Part shown: positions 56,144 to 64,000 of the stretch, piece by piece | Layout of the letters: each line of letters begins with the position of its first letter | How positions within the stretch are numbered: position 1 is the stretch's first letter | Origin: Elusimicrobiales bacterium | Lineage (GTDB): Bacteria; Elusimicrobiota; Elusimicrobia; Elusimicrobiales; UBA9959 | Assembly: GCA_031082205.1 (NCBI GenBank) | Contig: JAVHLJ010000011.1 | Location: forward strand, 1-64,000 | Reading direction: 5' to 3' | Length of the DNA stretch: 64,000 nucleotides | Notes under the pieces: generated by a model | What the model saw: only the letters and a program-made list of their open reading frames with translations | What the model was told of the DNA's origin: nothing | Database searches by the model: none | Made by a program: the position numbers and the translations under genes

Positions 56144-56152
56144 TGATATCAT
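56144..56152 (+). promoter_or_regulatory. Extended -10 promoter of purB-purA
   Basis: TGATATCAT (TGn plus TATCAT) ends 6 bases before the purB ATG at 56159. With normal spacing transcription would begin on the A of that ATG, and there is no ribosome-binding site, so this is the clearest leaderless candidate. Confidence 0.6.
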
Positions 56153-56158
56153 GTACCC

Positions 56159-57529
56159 ATGACCGAACTACAGGCCGTAAGCCCGGTTGACGGACGCTAC
56201 GCGGCGGTCACCCGGCCCCTCTCCCGTTATTTCAGCGAAGAAGCTTTGATACGCCACCGCCTCGAGGTCGAGGCGCTTTACCTGGAGCTGCTATGCGGCC
56301 TGCCCGGCACCGGCATACCGCGGCTGCCGGCGAAGGGGAAGAAGCTGCTGGCGGCCCTTAAGAACGCCTCGCCGGCCGACGCCGCCCGCGTAAAAGCGAT
56401 AGAGCGCGAGACCAGGCACGACGTGAAAGCCTGCGAGCGCTTCATCCGCGAGCGGCTGGAGCGGGCGGGGCTGTCGAAATACCGCGAGTACGTGCATTTC
56501 GCCCTCACATCCGAGGACGTCAACAGCTTCGCGTACGCGCTCATGCTGGCCCGGGGGCTGGAGCGCGTCCTGCTGCCGGCCATTGACGATATCATGGCCG
56601 AACTGCGCCGCCTGGCCCGCCGCCACGCCGCCGACCCGCTGCTGGCCCGCACGCACGGCCAGCCCGCCGTCGGCACCACCTTCGGCAAGGAATTCGCGGT
56701 ATTCGCCTCGCGGCTTGAGCGCCAGCGCGCGCAATTGGCCGGCCTGCGGCTGCAGGCCAAGCTCTCGGGCGCCGTCGGCAACTACAACGCGCATCTCGCC
56801 GCTTTCCCGCGCGCCGGCTGGCCGGCCTTCGCCCGCCGCTTCGCCGCCGCCGCGTCCAGGGGCATGAAGATAAGGATAGAGGCCGCGCCGCTGACCACGC
56901 AGATAGAACCGCACGACGCCGTCGCGGAACTCTTCGACGCGCTGCGCAGGACCAATACGATACTCATCGGCCTCGCGCAGGACATCTGGCGCTATATCAG
57001 CGACGGCCTCATAGTCCAGCGGGCCGTGGCGGGGGAAGTCGGCTCTTCCACGATGCCGCAGAAGGTCAACCCCATCCATTTCGAGAACGCCGAGGGGAAC
57101 CTGGGCGCGGCCAACGCGCTCTGCGGCTTCTTCTCGGCCAAGCTTCCGGTCTCGCGCCTCCAGCGCGACCTCTCCGATTCCACCGTAGAGCGCAATTACG
57201 GCGCGGCCTTCGCCCATTCGCTCATCGCCTATAAGTCCATGATGGAAGGGTTCTCGCGCATAGCCGCGGACCGCGCCGCCGCGGCACGGTCGCTGGCGGA
57301 GCACCCGGAAGTCTACGCCGAGGCCGTGCAGACCGTCCTGCGCCGCGAAGGGGTGAAGGACCCCTATTCGCTGCTCAAGGAACTCACCCGCGGACGCGCC
57401 ATAACTTTGACGGACCTGCGGAGCTTCGTCGACGGACTGCCCGTTCGCCCCGCTGTAAAGGCCGAGCTGAGAGCTTTGTTGTCCAAACCCTACACCGGGC
57501 TGGCCGCGCGCCTGGCCCGCGGGAAATAA
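56159..57529 (+). CDS. purB: Adenylosuccinate lyase
   Basis: 456 residues, the E. coli-type length. Signature GEVGSSTMPQKVNPIHFENAEGN (fumarase/aspartase superfamily loop with the catalytic Ser) at about residue 290, and LARTHGQPAVGTTFGKE with the catalytic His near 160. It removes fumarate from SAICAR and adenylosuccinate in purine synthesis. It is directly followed by purA, so the two last steps to AMP are encoded together. Confidence 0.95.
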   Translation: MTELQAVSPVDGRYAAVTRPLSRYFSEEALIRHRLEVEALYLELLCGLPGTGIPRLPAKGKKLLAALKNASPADAARVKAIERETRHDVKACERFIRERLERAGLSKYREYVHFALTSEDVNSFAYALMLARGLERVLLPAIDDIMAELRRLARRHAADPLLARTHGQPAVGTTFGKEFAVFASRLERQRAQLAGLRLQAKLSGAVGNYNAHLAAFPRAGWPAFARRFAAAASRGMKIRIEAAPLTTQIEPHDAVAELFDALRRTNTILIGLAQDIWRYISDGLIVQRAVAGEVGSSTMPQKVNPIHFENAEGNLGAANALCGFFSAKLPVSRLQRDLSDSTVERNYGAAFAHSLIAYKSMMEGFSRIAADRAAAARSLAEHPEVYAEAVQTVLRREGVKDPYSLLKELTRGRAITLTDLRSFVDGLPVRPAVKAELRALLSKPYTGLAARLARGK

Positions 57530-57538
57530 GGAGACCAC

Positions 57539-58558
57539 ATGCCGGTAGACATAGTCGCGGGCGGCCAGGGCGGGGACGAGGGCAAAGGAAAGATCTGCGC
57601 CTACCTGGCGCATAAGGGCGATTACCGCTACGCGGTGAAAGTCGGCGGCCCCAACGCCGGGCACACGGTCTTCCACAAGGGCAAAATTTACGCGCTGAAA
57701 TCCATACCGGCCGGGTTCGTCAGCCCGCGCACCAAGCTCGTGCTCGGCGCCGGCACTTACATCATCACCGACTGGCTGCTCAAGGAAACGACTCTCACCG
57801 GCACCGCCGGCCGCCTGATAATAGACCCCAACGCCGTCGTGATAGAGCCGCGCCAGACGGCCGCCGAACGCCGCGACTCCCGCATGATGAAAAGCATCGG
57901 CAGCGTCGGCACGGGGCTCGGCGCCGCCGTGCGCGACCGCATCGACCGCAAGAAGATAAAGTTCGCCAAGGACGAGCCCAGGCTGCGCCGCTGGGTGAAG
58001 CCCGTCCCTGAGCTACTGAACAAGGCGCTGGCCGCCGGCGACGGCGTCATAGTCGAGGGAACGCAGGGAATGAAACTCTCGCTGCTGCACGGCGAATATC
58101 CCTATGTCACCTCGCGCGACACAACCGCCTCCACCTTCCTCGCCGAGGCCGGCCTCGGCCCCAAGTACGTGCGCGACGTCTACGCCATCTTCAAGCCCTA
58201 TGTCAGCCGCGTCGGCCCCGGCCCGCTGGCCGCCGAGATAAAGGACAAATCCAAACTCAACATCCATCACACCAAGGGCCGCGAGGTCGGCTCTGTCAGC
58301 GGCCGCCTGCGCCGCATCGGCGCCTTCGAATACGACCTGGCCCGCCGCGCCGTCGCCATAAATTCGGCGACCCGCCTGGCTATAACCCATATAGACCTCT
58401 ACCAGGGCGCCGACAACCCGCGCCGCCTCTCCGACATAAAGGGCGAAGCCGCCGCTTTCCTCAAAAAGATAGGCGCGCTCTCGAAGGTCTATCCTTACCC
58501 GAAGCTCTCCATCGTGTCCTACGGCCCCGGCCTCATGGACGTCCTGGACCTGCGGTAG
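57539..58558 (+). CDS. purA: Adenylosuccinate synthetase, short archaeal-type
   Basis: 339 residues, about 90 shorter than usual bacterial PurA (about 430) and matching the length of the short archaeal form. Conserved: VAGGQGGDEGKGKICAYLA (P-loop, catalytic Asp), GGPNAGHTV (His), IVEGTQGMKLSLLHGEYPYVTS and ITHIDLY-type base-binding. It makes adenylosuccinate from IMP, Asp and GTP. An AAGGAG site precedes the start, 9 bp after purB. No truncation signs; the reading frame is intact. Confidence 0.92.
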   Translation: MPVDIVAGGQGGDEGKGKICAYLAHKGDYRYAVKVGGPNAGHTVFHKGKIYALKSIPAGFVSPRTKLVLGAGTYIITDWLLKETTLTGTAGRLIIDPNAVVIEPRQTAAERRDSRMMKSIGSVGTGLGAAVRDRIDRKKIKFAKDEPRLRRWVKPVPELLNKALAAGDGVIVEGTQGMKLSLLHGEYPYVTSRDTTASTFLAEAGLGPKYVRDVYAIFKPYVSRVGPGPLAAEIKDKSKLNIHHTKGREVGSVSGRLRRIGAFEYDLARRAVAINSATRLAITHIDLYQGADNPRRLSDIKGEAAAFLKKIGALSKVYPYPKLSIVSYGPGLMDVLDLR

Positions 58559-58582
58559 TTCAACCGATAAACGCGTTTTTAG

Positions 58583-58588
58583 TATCAT
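58583..58588 (+). promoter_or_regulatory. Possible -10 box for the acd-etfBA operon
   Basis: TATCAT sits about 35 bases before the acyl-CoA dehydrogenase ATG. Unlike other operon starts here, the gene also has a good AAGGAG ribosome-binding site (58611-58616), so it would have an ordinary leader. Confidence 0.35.
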
Positions 58589-58623
58589 AGTTAGCCAATC
58601 CGACAGTACCAAGGAGCCGCGAT

Positions 58624-59781
58624 ATGGATTATTTCCTCAACGAACAGCAGATCATGGTGCGCGACCTCGCCCGCAGGATAGCCCGCGAGAAGATAGCCCC
58701 CGTCGCGGCCCAGTACGACGAGAGCGAGGAATTCGCCTGGCCGATCATGAAGGTCCTGGCCGAGAGCGACCTGTTCGGCATCTATATCCCCGAGCAGTAC
58801 GGCGGCCTCGGCGGCGGCATAATGGACATGTGCGTCGTGACCGAGGAGCTCTCCCGCGCCTGCGGCGCCATAGCCCTGGGCTACGCCAGCAGCGCGCTGG
58901 GCGCCCTGCCGATAATGATCAGCGGCTCCGAGGAGCAGAAGAAGAAGTACCTGCCCGAGATCGCCAGCGGCCGCAAGCTGGCCGCCTTCTGCCTCACCGA
59001 GGCCGGCGCCGGCTCCGACGCCACCGCCATACAGACCACGGCGCGCAAGGAGGGGGACAAGTACATCCTCAACGGCACCAAGCAGTGGATCACCAACGCC
59101 GGCGAGGCCGAGATCTACACCGTCATCGCGATGACCGACAAGAAGAAGGGCGTGCGCGGCGCCAGCGCCTTCATAGTCGAGAAGGGCACCAAGGGCATGG
59201 AGTTCGGCAAGAAAGAGAAGAAGATGGGCATACGCGCCTCCGCCACGCGCGAGGTCATCTTCACCGACTGCGAGATCCCCGCCGCCAACCTCATCTCCCG
59301 CGAGGGCATGGGCTTCATAGCCGCGCTCAAGACGCTCGACACCTCCCGCCCCGGCGTGGCCGCGCAGGCCGTCGGCATGGCGCAGGGCGCCTTCGACCAC
59401 GCGCTAGAATACGCCCGCACCCGCGTCCAGTTCGGCCAGCCGATAACCGGCTTCCAGGCCGTGCAGCACATGATAGCCGACATGGGCACCCAGATAGAGG
59501 CCGCCCGCGCGCTGACCTACGCCGTCGCCCGGATGGTGGACTCGGGCGCCAAGTCCATCTCCCGCGAGTCGGCGATGTCCAAGCTCTTCGCCAGCGACAT
59601 GGCGATGAAGGTCACCACCGACGCCGTCCAGCTGATGGGCGGCTACGGCTACATGCGCGACTACCCCGTCGAGAAGTTCATGCGCGACGCCAAGATCACC
59701 CAGATCTACGAGGGCACCAACCAGATACAGCGCAACGTCATCGCCGCCAACCTGATAAAGGAGTCCCTGCAGAAGGATTGA
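58624..59781 (+). CDS. Acyl-CoA dehydrogenase
   Basis: 385 residues. FAD-binding FCLTEAGAGSDATAI and WITNAGEAE, and the catalytic Glu in YGYMRDYPVEKFMRDAKITQIYEGTNQIQ, placing it with short-chain (butyryl-CoA-like) dehydrogenases. It oxidises an acyl-CoA to enoyl-CoA or runs in reverse. It is encoded 1 bp before etfB and etfA, so it passes electrons to this EtfAB. Substrate chain length cannot be read from the sequence. Confidence 0.93.
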   Translation: MDYFLNEQQIMVRDLARRIAREKIAPVAAQYDESEEFAWPIMKVLAESDLFGIYIPEQYGGLGGGIMDMCVVTEELSRACGAIALGYASSALGALPIMISGSEEQKKKYLPEIASGRKLAAFCLTEAGAGSDATAIQTTARKEGDKYILNGTKQWITNAGEAEIYTVIAMTDKKKGVRGASAFIVEKGTKGMEFGKKEKKMGIRASATREVIFTDCEIPAANLISREGMGFIAALKTLDTSRPGVAAQAVGMAQGAFDHALEYARTRVQFGQPITGFQAVQHMIADMGTQIEAARALTYAVARMVDSGAKSISRESAMSKLFASDMAMKVTTDAVQLMGGYGYMRDYPVEKFMRDAKITQIYEGTNQIQRNVIAANLIKESLQKD

Positions 59782-59782
59782 G

Positions 59783-60565
59783 ATGAACATCATAGTCTGC
59801 ATCAAGCAGGTACCCAACACCACCGACGTAAAGATAGACCCGGCGACCAATACGCTGGTCCGCGACGGCGTCGAGAGCGTCATCAACCCGTTCGACGCCT
59901 ACGCCATCGAGGAGGCCGTGCGCCTCAAGGAACGGCTGGGCGGCAAGGTCACGGCCGTCACGATGGGCCCGCCGCAGGCCGAGAAGGCCCTGCGCGACGC
60001 CATCGCGCTGGGCTGCGACGAAGGAGTGCTGGTCAGCGACCGGAAGTTCGCCGGTTCCGACACCTGGGCCACCAGCTACACGCTCTCCGCCGCCATAGAG
60101 AAGCTCGGCGACTACGGCGTCATAGTCTGCGGCAAGCAGGCCTCCGACGGCGACACCGCGCAGGTCGGCCCCGGCATCTCCGCCCACCTGGACATACCGC
60201 AGGTCACCTATGTCCGCAAGATACGCGAGATAAACGAGAAGACCGCCGTGGTGGAGCGCATGACGGAGGAAGGCTTCGACGTGGTCGAGACGCCCCTGCC
60301 CTGCCTTTTCACCGTCGTCAAAGAGATAAACACGCCGCGCATGCCTTCGATAAAGGGCATGATGCGCGCCAGGAGCGCCAAGATAACGGCCTGGACCGCC
60401 GCCGACATAGAAGCGGACCCCGCGGCGCTGGGCCTGGACGGCTCGCCGACGCGCGTGGTCAAGATATTCACCCCCGAACCGCGCAAGGGCGGAGAGATGA
60501 TCTCCGGCTCCGCCGGCGATGTCGCCAAAGAACTGGCCGAACTGCTCAAAGGGGAGGTCGTGTAA
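59783..60565 (+). CDS. etfB: Electron transfer flavoprotein beta subunit
   Basis: 260 residues. It starts MNIIVCIKQVPNTTDVKID and contains VINPFDAYAIEEAVRLKE, GCDEGVLVSDRKFAGSD and VICGKQASDGDTAQVGP, the signature of EtfB of the anaerobic Bcd/Car type. EtfAB bridges the dehydrogenase to NAD or ferredoxin or to the quinone pool. It overlaps etfA by one base. Confidence 0.93.
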   Translation: MNIIVCIKQVPNTTDVKIDPATNTLVRDGVESVINPFDAYAIEEAVRLKERLGGKVTAVTMGPPQAEKALRDAIALGCDEGVLVSDRKFAGSDTWATSYTLSAAIEKLGDYGVIVCGKQASDGDTAQVGPGISAHLDIPQVTYVRKIREINEKTAVVERMTEEGFDVVETPLPCLFTVVKEINTPRMPSIKGMMRARSAKITAWTAADIEADPAALGLDGSPTRVVKIFTPEPRKGGEMISGSAGDVAKELAELLKGEVV

Positions 60566-61764
60566 TGGCCTCCATAAAGATACTGCTCGACAAATGCGTC
60601 GGCTGCTCGCTCTGCGTGAAGGCCTGCCCCTTCGGCGCCATACACATGAACGAAGGCAAGGCCGTCATCGACATGGCCCTGTGCACGCTCTGCGGCTCCT
60701 GCGCGGCCGCCTGCCGCTTCTCGGCCATAGAGCTGGAGAAGGCGGGGGGCCCCAAGAAGGACCTCAGCGCCTACAAGGATGTCTGGGTATTCTGCGAGCA
60801 GAAGAAAGGCGTAGTGCAGTCCATTTCCTATGAACTGCTGGGCGAAGGCCGCAAACTGGCCGACAAGCTGGGCGTGAAGCTCTGCGCCGTGCTGCTGGGC
60901 GAGGGCCTGGACGCCGTCGCCGCCGGCCTGGGCGAGCGCGGGGCCGACAAGGTCTATTATGTCAGCCACCCGGCGCTCAAAGCCTACCAGGACGACCCGT
61001 ATTCAGAAGTGCTCGCGCGCCTCGTCGAGGAATACAGGCCCGAAGTCCTGCTCTGCGGCGCCACCACCATAGGCCGCAGCCTCATCTCGCGCGTCGCCAT
61101 CAAGGCCGACGCCGGCCTCACCGCCGACTGCACTGCCCTCGATATCGACCCGAAAGAGCGGCTGCTGCTGCAGACACGCCCCGCCTTCGGCGGCAATATC
61201 ATGGCCACCATCACCGCGCCCAACCACAGGCCGCAGATGGCCACGGTGCGCCACAAGGTCATGAAGGAAGCGCCCGTAGAGAAGGGCCGCAAGGCCGAGG
61301 TCATAAAAAAGGATTATCCGGAAGAGGCCTTCGATTCCCGCACCAAACTGATCGAGATGGTCGAGGAACTCGGAGCCACCGTGAACCTCTCCGAGGCCGA
61401 CATCATAGTGGCCGGCGGACGCGGCATGGGCGGCAAGGAAGGCTTCGCCCTGCTGGAAGAGTTGGCCAAGGTACTCGGCGGCGCCGTGGGCGCCAGCCGC
61501 AGCGCCGTGGACGCGGACTGGATCTCCTACGCGCACCAGGTAGGCCAGACCGGCAAGACCGTGGTGCCCAAGATCTACTTCGCCTGCGGCATCTCGGGCC
61601 AGATACAGCACCTTATCGGGATGCAGTCGTCGAAGATCATCGTGGCCGTCAACAAGGACCCCGAAGCCCCTATATTCAAGGTAGCCACCTACGGGATAAC
61701 GGGCGACGTGAACGAGGTCGTGCCGGCCATAACCCGCGAATTCAAGCGGGTCCTCAACAAATAG
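60565..61764 (+). CDS. etfA: Electron transfer flavoprotein alpha subunit with N-terminal ferredoxin domain
   Basis: 399 residues. An N-terminal two-[4Fe-4S] ferredoxin (CVGCSLCVKACPFGAI and CTLCGSCAAACRFSAI, about 1-65) is fused to EtfA. The EtfA part has LLCGATTIGRSLISRVA, VAGGRGMGGKEGFALLEEL and the FAD-binding YFACGISGQIQHLIGM ... VAVNKDPEAPIF. Such ferredoxin-EtfA fusions occur in anaerobes with electron-bifurcating acyl-CoA dehydrogenases. That role is inferred from architecture. Confidence 0.93.
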   Translation: MASIKILLDKCVGCSLCVKACPFGAIHMNEGKAVIDMALCTLCGSCAAACRFSAIELEKAGGPKKDLSAYKDVWVFCEQKKGVVQSISYELLGEGRKLADKLGVKLCAVLLGEGLDAVAAGLGERGADKVYYVSHPALKAYQDDPYSEVLARLVEEYRPEVLLCGATTIGRSLISRVAIKADAGLTADCTALDIDPKERLLLQTRPAFGGNIMATITAPNHRPQMATVRHKVMKEAPVEKGRKAEVIKKDYPEEAFDSRTKLIEMVEELGATVNLSEADIIVAGGRGMGGKEGFALLEELAKVLGGAVGASRSAVDADWISYAHQVGQTGKTVVPKIYFACGISGQIQHLIGMQSSKIIVAVNKDPEAPIFKVATYGITGDVNEVVPAITREFKRVLNK

Positions 61765-61790
61765 CTGTTCCCGGAACGGGAGAGGCACAA

Positions 61791-62834
61791 ATGAGAAAGA
61801 TTGATATCATCGCCGTCGCGACAGCGATGGCGTTCTGCTTTGTCGGCGCGCCGGCCGCGGCGGACGCCGGCGAAACCGCCGTTTCCTGGAACATCGGCGC
61901 CACCACGGTCACAGCCACGCTCACCCTGCCCGACGGTCCGGGGCCGCATCCGGCGGTCGTTTTTGTGGCGGGCAGCGGGCCGACCGACCGCGACTGGAAC
62001 TCGCCGCTCATGCCCGGCAGGAACGGCACGGCGCCCCTGCTGGCGGCGGAACTGGCCAAGGCCGGCTTCGCGTCCATCCGATACGACAAGAGATTCCTTG
62101 GGCCTTACGCCGCGGGTAATATGCAGGTCCTCATGGGGAAGCTGAGCTTTGAAAGTCACGCGGAAGAGGTCAATTCCGCCGTATCCTGCCTCAAGGGCAG
62201 ACTGGATATCGCCCCGGACCGCATCTACGCCCTCACCAACAGCGAGGGCGCGCTGCACGCTATTAACTCCCAGCTGCGGAACAAGTATTTCCGGGGCCTG
62301 GTCCTGGGCGCGCCTCCCGGACGCCCGCTAAAAGAACTGCTGCGCGCCCAGATAGCGGCTCAAGTCGTTTCCCTGCCGGGAAGCGGGGAGATAATGGCGG
62401 GGTTCGACCGCCTGATAGAGAGATTCGGGAAAGGGGAACCCTTTTCCCCGGAGCCGGCCGTGCCGGCCCCTCTTAACGGTCTAATCCAGGGTATGCTTTA
62501 TAATCCCGCCAACCTCCCTTTCATGCGTGAACTGCTCTCCGCGGACCCCGCGCGCCTTCTCTCGGGAACGAACGCACCGGCGCTGGTGATCATCGGCAAG
62601 AAAGACATACAGGTGGACTGGAAAGAGGACGGCGCAGCGCTGGAAAGATACGCTCCGGAGAAAGCCTCCTTCGTCTACCCCAGCGACGCCGACCATGTCC
62701 TGAAGCACGAACCCAGGCCCCGCGAGGAGTTGACCGCCGAAGCCGGTCTTCAGTACAACGCCGAAGGGCGGGCGCTGGACGGGGCGGCCGCGGACAGCAT
62801 AATTTCGTGGCTTAAGGCGGAGAACGCGCGATAG
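61791..62834 (+). CDS. Exported alpha/beta hydrolase
   Basis: 347 residues with a signal peptide (about 1-24, ending PAAADA). Alpha/beta hydrolase landmarks: oxyanion region [15 protein letters not shown], nucleophile elbow ALTNSEGAL (Ser in NSEGA, an Asn where Gly or His is usual), Asp in [10 protein letters not shown] and His in [10 protein letters not shown]. It resembles the periplasmic YqiA/prolyl-oligopeptidase-like serine hydrolases. Substrate unknown. A short hairpin (TCCCG/CGGGA, 61769-61781) without a T run separates it from etfA, so cotranscription is possible. Confidence 0.75.
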   Translation: MRKIDIIAVATAMAFCFVGAPAAADAGETAVSWNIGATTVTATLTLPDGPGPHPAVVFVAGSGPTDRDWNSPLMPGRNGTAPLLAAELAKAGFASIRYDKRFLGPYAAGNMQVLMGKLSFESHAEEVNSAVSCLKGRLDIAPDRIYALTNSEGALHAINSQLRNKYFRGLVLGAPPGRPLKELLRAQIAAQVVSLPGSGEIMAGFDRLIERFGKGEPFSPEPAVPAPLNGLIQGMLYNPANLPFMRELLSADPARLLSGTNAPALVIIGKKDIQVDWKEDGAALERYAPEKASFVYPSDADHVLKHEPRPREELTAEAGLQYNAEGRALDGAAADSIISWLKAENAR

Positions 62835-62857
62835 GCGCGCGGACATCAAGGAGATAT

Positions 62858-64000
62858 ATGCAGCTTAAAACCATGACCCCTTTGAAGAGCCTGACCCAGT
62901 GGCAGGCCCTGGAGAAGCATTACGCCAAGATGAGCAAGGTCCACCTGCGGGACCTGTTCGCCGGCGACCCCAGGCGGGGGGAGAACCTCTCGCTCGAGGC
63001 CGCCGGCATATACTTCGACTATTCCAAGCACCGCGTCACCGTCGAGACCATAAAGCTCCTGTCGGCGCTGGCCAGGGCCTCGGGGCTGCGCGACTCCATA
63101 GAGGCGATGTTCACCGGCAAGAAGATAAACGTGACCGAAGGCCGCGCCGTGCTGCACACCGCCCTGCGCGCGCCCGAGGGTTCGGTCGTCACCGTCGACG
63201 GAGAGAACGTAGTGCCGCAGGTCCACGAAGTGCTGGAGAAGATGGAAGCCTTCTCCGCCAAGGTCCGCGGCGGAAAATGGAAGGGCCATACCGGCAAAAA
63301 GATAAAGAACATAGTGAATATCGGCATAGGCGGCTCCGACCTGGGCCCCGTCATGGCCTATGAGGCGCTGAAGAACTATTCCCAGCGCGGCCTCACTTTC
63401 CGTTTCGTCTCGAATATCGACGGCACGGATTTCGCCGAGGCCGTGGCGGACCTCGACCCCGCCGAGACGCTCTTCATCGTCGCCTCCAAGACATTTACGA
63501 CCCAGGAGACGATGACCAACGCCAATACGGCCCGCGACTGGGCGCTGGCCAGGCTCAAGGACAAGGCCGCTATAGCGAAACATTTTGTCGCGGTCTCCAC
63601 GAACGCGGCCAAGGTGAAAGAATTCGGCATCGACACGCGGAACATGTTCGGCTTCTGGGACTGGGTCGGCGGCCGCTATTCCATGTTCTCGGCGATAGGC
63701 CTCTCTACGATGATAGCCATAGGGCCGAAGAACTTCCGGGAGATGCTCGACGGCGCGCGCGAGATGGACGAGCATTACCGCACCGAGCCCTTCGACCGCA
63801 ACCTGCCGGTGATCATGGGGATGCTGGGGGTCTGGTACAACAACTTCTTCGGCGCCCAGAGCATAGCGGTGCTGCCCTACGAGCAGTACCTCAGGCGCTT
63901 CCCGGCCTATCTCCAGCAGCTGACGATGGAAAGCACCGGCAAGGGCGTCACTCTCGACGGCCGGCCGGTGGATTACCAGACGGGGCAGATCTACTGGGGC
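62858..64000 (+). CDS. pgi: Glucose-6-phosphate isomerase (partial)
   Basis: Runs off the right edge; 381 codons are visible and the frame is open to the end. The ATG at 62858 has AAGGAG five bases before. Landmarks of Pgi: [12 protein letters not shown] (about 100), [19 protein letters not shown] (about 150), [17 protein letters not shown] (about 207), [17 protein letters not shown] (about 270), and [13 protein letters not shown] with the catalytic Glu region. It interconverts glucose-6-phosphate and fructose-6-phosphate. Missing are about 160 C-terminal residues, including the catalytic His-Lys region. Confidence 0.95.
   Translation, partial: MQLKTMTPLKSLTQWQALEKHYAKMSKVHLRDLFAGDPRRGENLSLEAAGIYFDYSKHRVTVETIKLLSALARASGLRDSIEAMFTGKKINVTEGRAVLHTALRAPEGSVVTVDGENVVPQVHEVLEKMEAFSAKVRGGKWKGHTGKKIKNIVNIGIGGSDLGPVMAYEALKNYSQRGLTFRFVSNIDGTDFAEAVADLDPAETLFIVASKTFTTQETMTNANTARDWALARLKDKAAIAKHFVAVSTNAAKVKEFGIDTRNMFGFWDWVGGRYSMFSAIGLSTMIAIGPKNFREMLDGAREMDEHYRTEPFDRNLPVIMGMLGVWYNNFFGAQSIAVLPYEQYLRRFPAYLQQLTMESTGKGVTLDGRPVDYQTGQIYWG

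Noticed and set aside
58568-58580. AAACGCGTTT palindrome followed by T after purA
   Set aside because: Too short and without a loop to call a terminator.

Overview
This 64 kb window is a gene-dense, G+C-rich bacterial chromosome segment with no intergenic gap over 300 bp. It encodes a diderm-type envelope (PorV-like outer-membrane protein, lipoprotein, OmpA-type MotB) and a 14-subunit NADH dehydrogenase. The frequent ATA isoleucine codons, KAGDTMTG-repeat exported proteins, gliding-type C-terminal modules and large two-component locus fit an uncultured, G+C-rich Elusimicrobiota-like lineage. That placement is inference from content, not from a phylogeny.

Layout. 0-8.5 kb (minus): one long same-strand run, tRNA-Leu-tig-clpP-lon followed by a DUF885-like protein, an ABC exporter pair, a TPR membrane protein and a glycosyltransferase cut by the window edge. 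8.5-8.9 kb: tRNA-Leu(UAG) and tRNA-Lys(CUU) with a terminator between them. 8.9-13.1 kb (plus): TPR-SpoIID exported protein and two glycosyltransferases. 13.1-17.2 kb (plus): yceD-rpmF-plsX-fabG-acpP-rnc and a lipoprotein. 17.2-31.7 kb: a divergent NDUFA9-like gene, the complete nuoA-N operon with overlapping or nearly abutting genes, and a DUF1232-DnaJ protein closed by a bidirectional terminator. 31.7-34.8 kb: M14 carboxypeptidase, a membrane protein and a CaCA antiporter. 34.8-38.6 kb (minus): FMN riboswitch-ribBA-ribH-ribD-ribE. 38.6-46.1 kb: large exported repeat protein, fibronectin-III protein, a small protein with the same C-terminal module, and a PorV-like/TPR protein. 46.1-56.0 kb: signalling and motor locus. 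56.2-58.6 kb: purB-purA. 58.6-61.8 kb: acyl-CoA dehydrogenase with EtfB and a ferredoxin-EtfA. 61.8-64 kb: alpha/beta hydrolase and a truncated pgi.

The most unusual object is at 47.5-48.9 kb. One ORF joins the C-terminal periplasmic part and last membrane helix of the flagellar MS-ring protein FliF to a FliG-like rotor domain. The same locus carries MotA/MotB stator genes, two sensor kinases, a coiled-coil HATPase protein and three receiver proteins, but no other flagellar gene in this window. Next to it lie surface-protein genes with gliding-type C-terminal modules and a PorV-like barrel. I infer a simplified flagellar-motor-derived device, possibly for surface motility or envelope work; its function cannot be read from sequence alone.

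A second theme is promoter layout. Several operon-first genes have a recognisable -10 element only about 5-12 bases before the start codon and no Shine-Dalgarno sequence, suggesting leaderless or nearly leaderless mRNAs. Internal operon genes are coupled by ATGA/TAATG overlaps or carry ordinary Shine-Dalgarno sites.
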